Assembly (NCBI RefSeq): GCF_963662735.1 | Contig: NZ_OY759744.1 | Span: forward strand, 1,902,153-1,966,152 | DNA: 64,000 bases | Direction of reading: 5' to 3' | Origin: an uncultured Methanoregula sp. | Lineage (GTDB): Archaea; Halobacteriota; Methanomicrobia; Methanomicrobiales; Methanospirillaceae | Shown here: one piece after another, positions 54,201 to 61,065 of the stretch | How positions within the stretch are numbered: the stretch's first letter is position 1 | Layout: each line of letters begins with the position of its first letter | The notes under the pieces: model-generated | The model's input: only the letters and a program-made list of their open reading frames with translations | The model's database searches: none | What the model was told of the DNA's origin: nothing | Translations under genes and position numbers: made by a program

Positions 54201-54676
54201 GCATGGCACTCATCCACGAAACCCTGTACCGGACAAAGAAGTATGCCAGTGTCGACATGGATGTGTACCTGGGAACCCTGGTCGAACAGGTTGCCGCCTC
54301 ATATGCGTCAGAAAAAGATATCCGTACCCTCGTGGAGGCAGACGGGATTATTGCCGATCTTACCCGGGCAACACCCTGCGGGCTGATCGTCAACGAGCTC
54401 GTCACCAACTCGTTCAAGTACGCGTTCCCGGACTCCTTTGACTGCGAAAAAGAGTGTGGCGAGCCCTGCACCATCCGGATCAGCCTTGGAAAAGAAAACG
54501 ATCTCTATGTCCTGAAAGTCGGGGACAACGGGGTCGGTCTTCCGGAGGAAATTGATATCGCGACAACAAAATCCCTTGGTCTGAAACTGGTGACATTTCT
54601 TGCCAGGCACCAGCTCAGAGCGAAAATTGATGTTGTGAAAGAGAAAGGTTCAGAATATATATTCCGCTTTCCATAA
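51206..54676 (+). CDS. Membrane PAS-domain histidine kinase (HisKA_2 type)
   Basis: The 1156-residue product has about eight membrane segments (40-320), a coiled coil with repeated EELxxxNEEL units, four PAS domains (about 372-490, 500-620, 655-775 and 790-910), HisKA_2 with His in [20 protein letters not shown] (near 958) and HATPase with the N-box NELVTNSFKYAF and DNGVGLP. The third PAS ([33 protein letters not shown]) is close to the first PAS of the kinase at 42053, so parts were shared by duplication. It should pass a membrane or envelope signal to the single-domain regulator next to it. Confidence 0.92.
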   Translation: MTKPSLARQSEPDHTPGSSDTRSMPSIGKPAGSPLVPSQPEIFPIMAIVFGLLCVLCAILGLAGMYFGITLLSSVYPGYKTIALSAALIWIILGLVLAVSAARPLVGMTAIIVNGVLAIIAFIEGFELVLAISGGHSAFETWMTGIGRDLLGPSSSPMSPVASFFIVLCAVALFLIVGNHRCSRTDRLIQDGVGITGLVVAVVSFTFILSYVFGDPFLYGTRIIPIAAVSALAAFFLGSGLMAAAGPGGFPARYFVGGSTQAWMLRIFVPLIIGLILIANLFFFLISSIYQVNNAIFLSTTIVMFVSATVYVVARVAMELGSALDKAELDLVQKNEELSALNEELTASGEELRLVNDNLTRSEATLRESLQQSAFLADILEHSSQPFGVGYPDGKLGIVNTAFEKLTGYRKSELDTIDWAAVLTPPEWQEIERTRLEELNRTKKPVRYEKEYIRKDGTRVPIELLVHLVNDKNGNPLYYYSFITDISERRKAEEALHESHLRLTHHIENSPLAVIEFDAQFRITRWSDEAVKMFGWTASEVMGKVIGEFRWVCEKDADRVSAISQDMMSGKSPRNMHANRNYRKDGSVIHCEWYNSALRDDAGNLVSILSQVLDVTERDRAHSDLIQNNEELNSLNEEITSTQEELQQNVEELTRMERELRETSLYLENLILYANAPIIVWDKDLRITRFNHAFELLTGRKAQEVTGERVEVLFPRKYVYGAMDLIRRTMTGERLDVVEIPILHESGDVRIVLWNSATIYASDGKTVLSTIAQGQDITQRKLAEEMNLRAREEWERTFNTVPDLIAILDTHHRILRVNRAMAERLGTPPENCAGMVCHEVIHGTPSAPGFCPHSLTCLDGKQHIVEVKEPALGGYFIVSTTPLFDADGNVTGSVHVAHDISGRKQAEEELNKKHNDLNAAYAELTSTQEELQQNVEELSKREQELSESLAEKEILLSEIHHRVKNNLTAFISLLSLEGSYEDSPAGRALKQDLQNRARSMALIHETLYRTKKYASVDMDVYLGTLVEQVAASYASEKDIRTLVEADGIIADLTRATPCGLIVNELVTNSFKYAFPDSFDCEKECGEPCTIRISLGKENDLYVLKVGDNGVGLPEEIDIATTKSLGLKLVTFLARHQLRAKIDVVKEKGSEYIFRFP

Positions 54677-54692
54677 AACCATGTGGAGAATC

Positions 54693-55067
54693 ATGAACGA
54701 CGGTACCATTTTTGTAGTTGAAGACGAAGGATTGATTGCCCTCCATCTCATGGAGCTGTTGTCAAATGAAGGGTTTACTGTCCCCGTTCCGGTTGCAACC
54801 GGCGAAGACCTTCTCGAAAATCTCGCTGCATTGACCCCCCCCGATCTCATCCTCATGGACATCGGTCTTGCCGGAAATATTGACGGGATTGAGACTGCAC
54901 GCCGGGTGCGGAAACAGTATGACATCCCGGTTATTTTCCTGACTGCCTTTTCAGATAAGAACCGGATAAAGGAGGCGCAGGAGATTTCCCCCTATGGGTA
55001 CCTTATGAAACCGGTCATGAGCCGCGATCTCCTCATTGCTGTCCGGAACGCTCTTTCCTCTCGGTAA
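54693..55067 (+). CDS. Single-domain response regulator
   Basis: The 124-residue product is a bare receiver domain: TIFVVEDEGLIALHLMELL, phospho-Asp in LILMDIGLAG, Thr in FLTAFSD and Lys in GYLMKPV. It has no output domain, so it must act by binding a partner, as CheY or a phosphorelay intermediate does. It starts 16 nt after the membrane kinase gene. I took the second ATG (MNDGTIFV) as start. Confidence 0.9.
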   Translation: MNDGTIFVVEDEGLIALHLMELLSNEGFTVPVPVATGEDLLENLAALTPPDLILMDIGLAGNIDGIETARRVRKQYDIPVIFLTAFSDKNRIKEAQEISPYGYLMKPVMSRDLLIAVRNALSSR

Positions 55068-55411
55068 TGCGTGTCGTTGCCCGGGAATGATTCGGTTCCC
55101 GGGGCTACGAAATGAAAAACTCATACTATCGGCTGCTGCTGATGGTCTCCCCACGTTGTGCGGTTGTTACAATTTTTGGTTCAGAATCTGATTACTGGGA
55201 AAGATTCTATTATTCTCCATAGTACATTCGCGAACCGGGAAATGCGATACCGGGTTTTCCGTAACCGTAATGGGTTTGATCCGGATTCCCGGCCGCGAAT
55301 GGCAGTTCACTTAACACCAGTATGCATTTTCCTGCCCCGGGATCTGTGTGGGGCAACAAGCCGGAAGATTGGAAGGCCGGCACCGGGGCCGGAAACAGCA
55401 CGGAGGAAAAC
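55068..55411 (+). other. Upstream region of the second Hsp20 gene
   Basis: About 345 nt without a supported gene. It holds the second copy of the shared promoter element at 55171-55230. From the TATA-like part to the Hsp20 ATG is about 195 nt, so a leader of about 170 nt is implied, long for an archaeal mRNA. An ATG at 55322 would extend the Hsp20 frame by 30 residues of unlikely sequence. Confidence 0.4.
55171..55230 (+). promoter_or_regulatory. Stress-island promoter element, copy 2
   Basis: AATTTTTGGTTCAGAATCTG, followed by ATTACTGGGAAAGATTCTATTATT, matches 45991-46030 at about 31 of 40 bases. The next bases in both read to a shared TCGCGA. The first part, CAATTTTTGGTT, is also present 25 nt before the TATA-like box of the superoxide-dismutase gene (56350-56361), though the rest is not. 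Confidence 0.55.
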
Positions 55412-55888
55412 ATGGCAAGAATCTATTACCGATCCGTCTTTGACGAACTCAACGATATGCGGGAATATATGGACACCCTGTTCCGGCAGATGGCCGAACC
55501 GCCGGGAACAGCGCTGCTCCCGGCGACCGGGGAACCGGCCAAGATGCTGCCGGCTGCGACGAGCAACCTACGGGTCGATGTGAGCGAGCAGGATGATGAA
55601 GTAATTGTAACTGCGGATATGATCGCCGGGGTTACGAAAAAAGATATCACGATCGACCTTATCAATCCGCAGGCCCTGGAAATTGCCTGCGAGCGCAGGG
55701 AGGAGACGAAAGAGGAGAACGAAGGTTACTACCTGCAGGAGCGAACGTTCGGGTCGATGACCCGTATAGTCCCGCTCCCGAAACCAGTTATGGAAGGCGG
55801 AGCAAAGGCATCCCTGAAGAACGGAATCCTTGAAATCCACCTCAAAAAAGTGACCCGGGAACCCGTTACGAAGATCATCATCGAGTGA
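55412..55888 (+). CDS. hsp20: Small heat-shock protein Hsp20
   Basis: The 158-residue product has an N-terminal arm (YYRSVFDELNDMREYMDTLFRQM), an alpha-crystallin domain (NLRVDVSEQDDEVIVTADMIAG, LKNGILEIHLKK) and a C-terminal tail with a V-x-K-I-I-I motif that can bridge dimers. It binds unfolding proteins without ATP. The ribosome site CGGAGG is 7 nt before the ATG at 55412. It leads a run of genes (ATP-cone, SOD, ferritin, encapsulin) on one strand. Confidence 0.93.
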   Translation: MARIYYRSVFDELNDMREYMDTLFRQMAEPPGTALLPATGEPAKMLPAATSNLRVDVSEQDDEVIVTADMIAGVTKKDITIDLINPQALEIACERREETKEENEGYYLQERTFGSMTRIVPLPKPVMEGGAKASLKNGILEIHLKKVTREPVTKIIIE

Positions 55889-55915
55889 TCCCGGGCAAAA
55901 ACAGGAGGATCGAAC

Positions 55916-56170
55916 ATGACTATGGTGATAAAGCGGGATGGCCGCAAGGAAACGTTCATTCCAGAAAAGATTGTTGTCAGCGCCATCAAGACCGGAGCGT
56001 CCCCGGATATTGCACGGGCGATCGCCAGTGATATCGGGACCGGAGTAAAGGACGGAATCAGTACCCTGGATATCAGGAAAAAAGTCCTGTTCCAGCTCAA
56101 AGCGAAAAATCCTGAGTGGGAACGGAACTGGATTGTATTTGATATTGCGGTAAAGAAGAGGCCGGCGTGA
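55916..56170 (+). CDS. Free-standing ATP-cone domain protein
   Basis: The 84-residue product is one ATP-cone: VIKRDGRKETFIPEKIVVSAIKTGASPDIARAIASDI and then GISTLDIRKKVLFQLKAKNP. This domain normally sits at the N-terminus of ribonucleotide reductases or NrdR and senses ATP/dATP. As a separate protein 27 nt after hsp20, with the strong ribosome site AGGAGG, it may report nucleotide state to a partner. Such lone copies are known in archaea but not characterised to my knowledge. Confidence 0.85.
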   Translation: MTMVIKRDGRKETFIPEKIVVSAIKTGASPDIARAIASDIGTGVKDGISTLDIRKKVLFQLKAKNPEWERNWIVFDIAVKKRPA

Positions 56171-56371
56171 TAACATGCGTGCGGTCAAAGGAGCGGCGAA
56201 CGGTATTCCCTACCAATGAAAAACGAAAACTGATGCGAATGACGCCGTGGTCGCTGTCATGCATGTCCCCGGGAGGAGCCCGGATCTGTCCGTCTGACCC
56301 GTCCTGCATCCTGCCAGACCGCCGATGATAGTTATTTCATTTTTTGTTTCAATTTTTGGTTTTTCGCAAGA

Positions 56372-56382
56372 CCCTCTTATAC
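56372..56382 (+). promoter_or_regulatory. TATA-like box of the superoxide-dismutase gene
   Basis: CTCTTATACTT lies about 75 nt before the SOD ATG, after a T-rich run with CAATTTTTGGTT (56350-56361). With a typical offset, the leader would be about 50 nt. This suggests SOD, ferritin and encapsulin have their own promoter separate from hsp20. Confidence 0.4.
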
Positions 56383-56454
56383 TTCATCGTCAAAACGCTG
56401 GACAAATGAGACGGAATCCTGTACGGATGCCGCCGGAGAAGGAGGAAAACCATT

Positions 56455-57075
56455 ATGGAATCCGGTAAACTGTATACACTCCCGAAACTGCCCTACGAAT
56501 ACAATGCGCTGGTGCCGTACATCTCGGAGGAGCAGCTCAAGCTTCACCACCAGAAACACCACCAGGCCTATGTCAACGGGGCAAATGCCATTTATGAGAA
56601 GCTGGACAAAGCCCGCAAGGAGAATTCCGACCTGGATACCAAGGCGATCTTAAAAGAGCTCTCGTTCCATCTTGGCGGGTTCAAGCTCCACAACCTGTTC
56701 TGGGAGAACCTGGCTCCGGCCGGCAAGGGTGGCGGCGGCCTGCCGAAGGGAGAGCTGCTCAAAGAGATCAATGCCGAATTCAGCAAGTTCGACCGGTTCA
56801 AAAAAGAGTTCACGCAGGCCGCGGTCAGCGCCGAAGGGTCCGGGTGGGCTGCACTGACCTTCTGCAGGAAGACCGGTCGCCTGCTTGTCATGCAGATCGA
56901 GAAGCACAATGTCAACGTGTACCCGGATTTCCATATCCTCATGGTTCTCGACGTGTGGGAGCACGCGTATTATCTCGATTACAAGAACGACCGGGCAAAG
57001 TTTGTGGAAACCTTCTGGAATATCGTGAACTGGGATGCAGTCGCGAACCGGTTTGAGAAACTGATGAAGTCCTAA
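56455..57075 (+). CDS. sod: Superoxide dismutase, Fe/Mn family
   Basis: The 206-residue product has the four metal ligands of the Fe/Mn family: His in [17 protein letters not shown], His in LHNLFWENL, and Asp and His in [12 protein letters not shown]. The N-domain is helical and the C-domain alpha/beta, normal length. It turns superoxide into oxygen and peroxide in the cytoplasm. In an anaerobe it serves brief oxygen exposure. It lies 32 nt before the encapsulated ferritin, so peroxide and iron handling are joined. Fe or Mn use cannot be told from this reading. Confidence 0.96.
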   Translation: MESGKLYTLPKLPYEYNALVPYISEEQLKLHHQKHHQAYVNGANAIYEKLDKARKENSDLDTKAILKELSFHLGGFKLHNLFWENLAPAGKGGGGLPKGELLKEINAEFSKFDRFKKEFTQAAVSAEGSGWAALTFCRKTGRLLVMQIEKHNVNVYPDFHILMVLDVWEHAYYLDYKNDRAKFVETFWNIVNWDAVANRFEKLMKS

Positions 57076-57107
57076 AATCATGACAAGAACATTACGGGGT
57101 GCATAAG

Positions 57108-57470
57108 ATGCCAGAATTTGTCAATCCATTCAGCGGGAAAACTCCTGATCGTCTCCTGACCAAGGAAGAACTCATACGGGCGATCCGCCTGGACCTCTCT
57201 GCAGAGCACGAGGCGGTCCATACCTACATGGCCCACGCCGATGCAACCGATGACCCGCTTGCAAAAGCGGTCCTTATCGATATCGCAAACGAAGAACGGG
57301 TCCATGTCGGGGAGTTCGCACGCCTCCTGTCCATCCTGACCGGTGACGAAGACGAGTTCCTGAAAAAAGGATACCTGGAGGTCGACACCATGGCAGCGAA
57401 GACCCCCATGAACAAGGCACCTGAAAAAGAGGAGGGTGCTGCAACAATCGGATCCCTGAGGTCCGCGTAG
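57108..57470 (+). CDS. Encapsulated ferritin-like protein with cargo peptide
   Basis: The 120-residue product is a two-helix ferritin-like protein (EncFtn type): LSAEHEAVHTYMAHADATDD with Glu33 and DIANEERVHVGEF with Glu62/Glu63 and His66, the ferroxidase ligands that form at a dimer interface. A flexible tail (about 95-110) ends in TIGSLR, residues 113-118, the conserved peptide that binds the inside of encapsulin shells. EncFtn oxidises Fe2+ so that iron mineral is stored in the shell. The ribosome site is weak. It is 12 nt before the encapsulin gene. Confidence 0.95.
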   Translation: MPEFVNPFSGKTPDRLLTKEELIRAIRLDLSAEHEAVHTYMAHADATDDPLAKAVLIDIANEERVHVGEFARLLSILTGDEDEFLKKGYLEVDTMAAKTPMNKAPEKEEGAATIGSLRSA

Positions 57471-57482
57471 GAGGTGCATATC

Positions 57483-58271
57483 ATGGAAAATAATTATTTG
57501 GGACGCAGCGAGGCGCCGATCAGCGCTGAGCTGTGGAAACTGCTTGACGGTGTCATGGTCGGGGCGGCAAAAAGCCAGCTCGCTGGCCGGCGCATCGTGG
57601 ATATCGAAGGGCCGTTCGGCTACGGGCTCAAAGTCATCCCGCTCAGTGATGCCGATCTCGGAAAAGGGGTAACCGGCAGCAGCTTTGTCCCCCTCAACCA
57701 GATCAGTTCCTCGTTCAGCCTTGGCAAGCGGGATCTCGCCGCGTACGAGCGGGATCCGGTTACGCTTGATACCGGCGCCGTAGCTTCAGCTGCCATCGAC
57801 TGCGCCAGGAACGAGGATAATGCCATCTTTAACGGTATTCATGGAAATCCCGGGCTTTTAACCGCAGAAGGATCCGGTGTCCAGACTCTCACGAAATGGG
57901 ATAAGATTGGTACCGCAGCGGACCAGGTCATCGCAGCAGCTACCCAACTCGATGATGCAGGATTCCACGGGCCCTACAGCATGGCCCTCGCCCCAAGTCT
58001 GTACAACCTGCTCCTCCGCCGGTATCCCCAGGGTGACGGGACGGAGCTCGACCATATCCGGACGATCGTGACCGAAGGTGTGGTCAAGGCCCCGGCAATC
58101 AAGAAAGGCGGGGTACTCCTCGCATCCGGGCGCCAGTACTGCTCCCTTGTCATCGGACAGGATATGAGCCTCGGATATAATGGCCCTTCGGGAGACAACC
58201 TGGAGTTCTTCATAGCAGAAACTTTGTCGCTCCTCATCCGGGTACCGGAGGCAATCTGCGTCCTGAAATGA
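57483..58271 (+). CDS. Encapsulin shell protein, family 1
   Basis: The 262-residue product has an HK97-like fold. Family stretches are YLGRSEAPISAELWKLLDG (the N-terminal arm that holds cargo peptides), GRRIVDIEGPFGYGLKV, the middle helix region with GFHGPYSMALAPSLYNLLL, and GGVLLASGRQYCSLVIGQDMSLGYNGP with the closing FIAETLSLLIRVPEAICVL. It should form a closed shell (60 copies at this size) around the ferritin. The start at 57483 follows AGGAGGTG. Encapsulins are known in several archaea. Confidence 0.96.
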   Translation: MENNYLGRSEAPISAELWKLLDGVMVGAAKSQLAGRRIVDIEGPFGYGLKVIPLSDADLGKGVTGSSFVPLNQISSSFSLGKRDLAAYERDPVTLDTGAVASAAIDCARNEDNAIFNGIHGNPGLLTAEGSGVQTLTKWDKIGTAADQVIAAATQLDDAGFHGPYSMALAPSLYNLLLRRYPQGDGTELDHIRTIVTEGVVKAPAIKKGGVLLASGRQYCSLVIGQDMSLGYNGPSGDNLEFFIAETLSLLIRVPEAICVLK

Positions 58272-58309
58272 AGAGCATGGAGAGGACTGGATGAAGGGTG
58301 GTGACTGGC

Positions 58310-58654
58310 ATGACTGAAACCATACAGGAACTCTTAAAAAAATTCGAGCAGGAACACGAAGTCTATATCGATGCACAGGATGCAAAATCCTACTGGATGG
58401 TAAATGCAAGGCTCCCCAAAAAACAGGAGAGCCTGCATAACCTGCACAAGGCCAGGAAGTACATTTCATCCCGCAATGAGGAAGGCTCGGTTCTTGTACT
58501 GCCAAACCCGGCAATCTCGGACAGTTATTCGATTGAATCGTGGGGAACCATGAACACCTTTGAAGATTTCGTAAACAAGGCGCTTGCCCGGATCCTTGAG
58601 GATCTGGCCGAATCCGACCGGGGAGGTGAGGGATGTGAAAGCGGCTGCAACTGA
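58310..58654 (+). CDS. Unknown protein next to encapsulin
   Basis: The 114-residue product (from the ATG at 58310) has a helical start (MTETIQELLKKFEQEHEVYIDAQ), a middle with RLPKKQESLHNLHKARKYIS, and a helix near the end (EDFVNKALARILEDLAESD), then GGEGCESGCN. There is no cargo-type end. No family is recognised. It lies 38 nt after encapsulin and its last 20 nt overlap the winged-helix gene, so it belongs to the same transcript or at least to a regulator pair. It may be a regulator's partner or a shell-associated factor. Confidence 0.7.
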   Translation: MTETIQELLKKFEQEHEVYIDAQDAKSYWMVNARLPKKQESLHNLHKARKYISSRNEEGSVLVLPNPAISDSYSIESWGTMNTFEDFVNKALARILEDLAESDRGGEGCESGCN

Positions 58655-58919
58655 AAATGCCGATCTCATGCCCGTGGCGACAATTTCCCTGCCTCCGTCG
58701 TCGAAGCGGGTGCTGAAGATCCTGGAAAGCGGAGAGGCAATGACCCACAAGGACCTTGTACAAAAGACCCGGCTTGCACCCAGAACGGTGCGGTATGCCC
58801 TGAGGAAACTCAAGGAACAGAAGCTCATCATCGAGCTCTTTAATTTCCGCGATGCCCGGCAGATCATCTACCTGAACCGTTCGACCTGGTCCCCGAAACC
58901 GGCATTTGTCTTTACCTGA
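58635..58919 (+). CDS. Winged-helix transcriptional regulator
   Basis: The product (94 residues from a GTG at 58635; ribosome site GGGAGGTG 6 nt before) is a MarR/TrmB-like winged helix: SSKRVLKILESGEAMTHKDLVQKTRLAPRTVRYALRKLKEQKLI and a wing ending RQIIYLNRS. It has no ligand domain. It overlaps the gene before it by 20 nt. Placement after encapsulin suggests local control of the iron-store cluster. Confidence 0.8.
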   Translation: MKAAATENADLMPVATISLPPSSKRVLKILESGEAMTHKDLVQKTRLAPRTVRYALRKLKEQKLIIELFNFRDARQIIYLNRSTWSPKPAFVFT

Positions 58920-58998
58920 AAACCCGGGCACGGTTATCCGGTTCCCGGGGTATCTGCCGGTTCCGGGGCAGATGACCCGGACCCGGCAGATTATGAAG

Positions 58999-59007
58999 GT
59001 TTAAAAA
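58999..59007 (+). promoter_or_regulatory. TATA box of the PEBP-family gene
   Basis: GTTTAAAAA, 25 nt or so before the ATG at 59030; but a ribosome site GGGAGGA also stands at 59016-59022, so the message would be nearly leaderless with a site it may not use. The PEBP gene therefore has its own promoter. Confidence 0.5.
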
Positions 59008-59029
59008 TGTTATTTGGGAGGAAGAAGCG

Positions 59030-59488
59030 ATGGAAAATCTGGTTATCAGTATTGATTTTGACAAGGGGACGTTTCCCCGGCAGTATACCTGCGACGGGGA
59101 AAACATCTCCCCTGCAATCCGTATAGACCGGATTGCATCGGAATATCTTGCCATTATTGTGGACGATATTCTCGGCCCCGACAAGTCGTTCAACCATTGG
59201 CTGATCTGGAACATTGCCGCACGGGATACCATACCTGAAAACATTCCCAGGGATCCCGTACTCACCAGACCGTTCGAGGCGATCCAGGGTAAAAACACCT
59301 TCGGGAAGACCGGTTACAGCGGCCCGTGTCCCCCCAAGGGAGAAGTGCATACCTATTATTTCAATGTCTATGGGCTCGATGCAAAGCTGGATATCCCCCC
59401 GGGCTCAACCCGGGAAGTCCTGGAAAAGGCCATGAAAGGACATATGGTGCAGTACGGCGGTCAGGCAATAGCCACGTACCAGAGGTAA
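59030..59488 (+). CDS. PEBP/YbhB-family protein
   Basis: The 152-residue product is of the phosphatidylethanolamine-binding (Raf kinase inhibitor-like) family, prokaryotic YbhB/YbcL type: FPRQYTCDGENISPAIRID, SFNHWLIWNIAA with the anion-site D-x-x-x-H-W core, and GYSGPCPPKGEVHTYYFNVYGLD. The anion pocket residues are seen. Bacterial members have no agreed role. It ends 7 nt before the convergent MerA-like gene. Confidence 0.93.
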   Translation: MENLVISIDFDKGTFPRQYTCDGENISPAIRIDRIASEYLAIIVDDILGPDKSFNHWLIWNIAARDTIPENIPRDPVLTRPFEAIQGKNTFGKTGYSGPCPPKGEVHTYYFNVYGLDAKLDIPPGSTREVLEKAMKGHMVQYGGQAIATYQR

Positions 59489-59495
59489 CTCTTTT

Positions 59496-60887
59496 TTACC
59501 GGATGCCCCCACAACCGGCATCCCTTCCCCGGAATGCCCGGGCACACCGCAGGAGGGCTTCGGTCTCGGTAGGAAACACGAACAGGGTGTCGGCAACGTC
59601 CGTAACGGAAAGCCGGTACTTTACCGCGAGCACTCCTGCCGGGATCATCTCGGTTGCAAGCGGGGCACAGATGTGCACGCCGAGGATACGCCCGGTGCCG
59701 CGTTCTGCAATGATCTTCACGGTGCCCCTTGTATCCCCGGCAATGGCGGTCTTTGCCAGCTGGTCCATGCTGATGCACCGTGTTTCCACCAGAAGACCCG
59801 CCTGGATGGCTTTTTCTTCGGTCATACCCACCCCGGCAACCTGCGGGGTGGTATAGATCCCGTGGGGAAGGGCGGACCGATCGAATGCCCGGACCTTTCC
59901 GGAGAAGGCATTCATGGCAGCAATTTCCCCGCCGGCCCGGGCCGAGGTTTCCAGCATCGGCTCACCGGTGACATCACCGGCCGCCCAGATATGGGGAGCC
60001 GATGTTTTCAGGGTTTTGTCGACAATGATGGCGCCGCTTTTTGCAGTCTTCACGCCGGCCCTTGCGAGTCGCAGTGAAGAGGTGTTGGGCGTGCGCCCGG
60101 TTGCCAGCAGGAGTTGTTCAGCGAAAAAGTCTGTCTCCTTTCCATCAATTATTGCATTTACGGTTATGCCATCACCGGCCCGTTTTACTTTCCTGATATC
60201 GACGCCCGTCCTGATGCGCATCCTTTCACTGGCAAGATACCCCTCCATGAGATCGGAGATCTCCGGCTCTTCTTCGGGAATTATCCGGGAGCTCCTCTGG
60301 AGGACGGTGACCTGGGTGCCGAGATGGGCATAGATCTGGGCGAACTCCAGCCCCAGCGCCCTTCCCCCGATAATAATGAGCGATTCGGGGATATGATCGG
60401 GACTGAGTGCCCCGGCACTGGTCATGAACGGGACTTCCCGGATCCCCTCTACGGGCGGGACCGAAGGCGACGAACCCGTTGCTATGATGATTTTTTCCGC
60501 ACCAAGAACCCGGTCGCCGACCTGGAGTTCATTCGGGGACCTGAATTCCGCGGTTCCCTGCACCAGTTCGATCCCGAGTTTTTTTACCAGGGTATCATAC
60601 TTCGCCCTCTTCAGCCGGTCAATGAGGGTCTGTTTTTCGGCAAGCGCTGCAGGAAGATCAAACCGGCTGTCAATGGCAAGACCGGCATGGTGGTAATTCC
60701 GGTAATACTGCATGCCGGCAAGCGTGAGGAGGAACTTGCTCGGGATGCAGCCGACATTCACGCAGGTACCCCACATGGTCCCCCCTTCCACGATTGCCAC
60801 CCGGGATGCCCCGAAGTGGACTGCCGCTGCTGCCGCCGAAGCCCCTGCAGCCCCGCTCCCGATGATTACCAGGTCGTAGCGATCCAT
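59496..60887 (-). CDS. MerA-like pyridine nucleotide-disulfide reductase
   Basis: The 463-residue product is a two-dinucleotide-fold flavoprotein: FAD site LVIIGSGAAGASAAAAAVHFG, redox-active disulfide GTCVNVGCIPSK, NAD(P) site SLIIIGGRALGLEFAQIYAHLG, and a second FAD motif HIWAAGDVTG. Lipoamide and glutathione reductases have a catalytic His before PT(L/M)xE near the end; here the place reads FVFPTETEALL, as in mercuric reductases. The paired C-terminal cysteines of MerA and its N-terminal metal domain are absent (LRCARAF and DAGCGG hold single cysteines). It may reduce a small disulfide, a metal or a persulfide. Confidence 0.88.
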   Translation of the reverse strand: MDRYDLVIIGSGAAGASAAAAAVHFGASRVAIVEGGTMWGTCVNVGCIPSKFLLTLAGMQYYRNYHHAGLAIDSRFDLPAALAEKQTLIDRLKRAKYDTLVKKLGIELVQGTAEFRSPNELQVGDRVLGAEKIIIATGSSPSVPPVEGIREVPFMTSAGALSPDHIPESLIIIGGRALGLEFAQIYAHLGTQVTVLQRSSRIIPEEEPEISDLMEGYLASERMRIRTGVDIRKVKRAGDGITVNAIIDGKETDFFAEQLLLATGRTPNTSSLRLARAGVKTAKSGAIIVDKTLKTSAPHIWAAGDVTGEPMLETSARAGGEIAAMNAFSGKVRAFDRSALPHGIYTTPQVAGVGMTEEKAIQAGLLVETRCISMDQLAKTAIAGDTRGTVKIIAERGTGRILGVHICAPLATEMIPAGVLAVKYRLSVTDVADTLFVFPTETEALLRCARAFRGRDAGCGGIR

Positions 60888-61010
60888 ACCAATACCCCGT
60901 TATTACCCAGATTCCTTCCTGTACAAATATTAATCCATGCCTTGCGGCACGGGAAAAACCCGCAACAACATCCCCCATCCAGCCGGTGGACGGGGTGCCT
61001 CCAGAAACCC

Positions 61011-61024
61011 TTTTAAATATTTTT
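61011..61024 (+). promoter_or_regulatory. TATA box of the DUF2769/flavoprotein operon
   Basis: TTTTAAATATTTTT, about 48 nt before the ATG at 61066, with ribosome site AGGAGGA between. A minus-strand TTAATATTT at 60925-60935 is the likely TATA box for the divergent MerA-like gene, about 40 nt from its ATG. Confidence 0.55.
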
Positions 61025-61065
61025 GAAGTAAATGCCAGTAACGTTACAGGAGGAGTGTGAAGGTG

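Noticed and set aside
57108..57470. Reading the ferritin-like gene as a truncated rubrerythrin or bacterioferritin
   Set aside because: Length, single E-x2-H per chain, and the C-terminal cargo peptide next to an encapsulin gene fit EncFtn; no truncation is needed.
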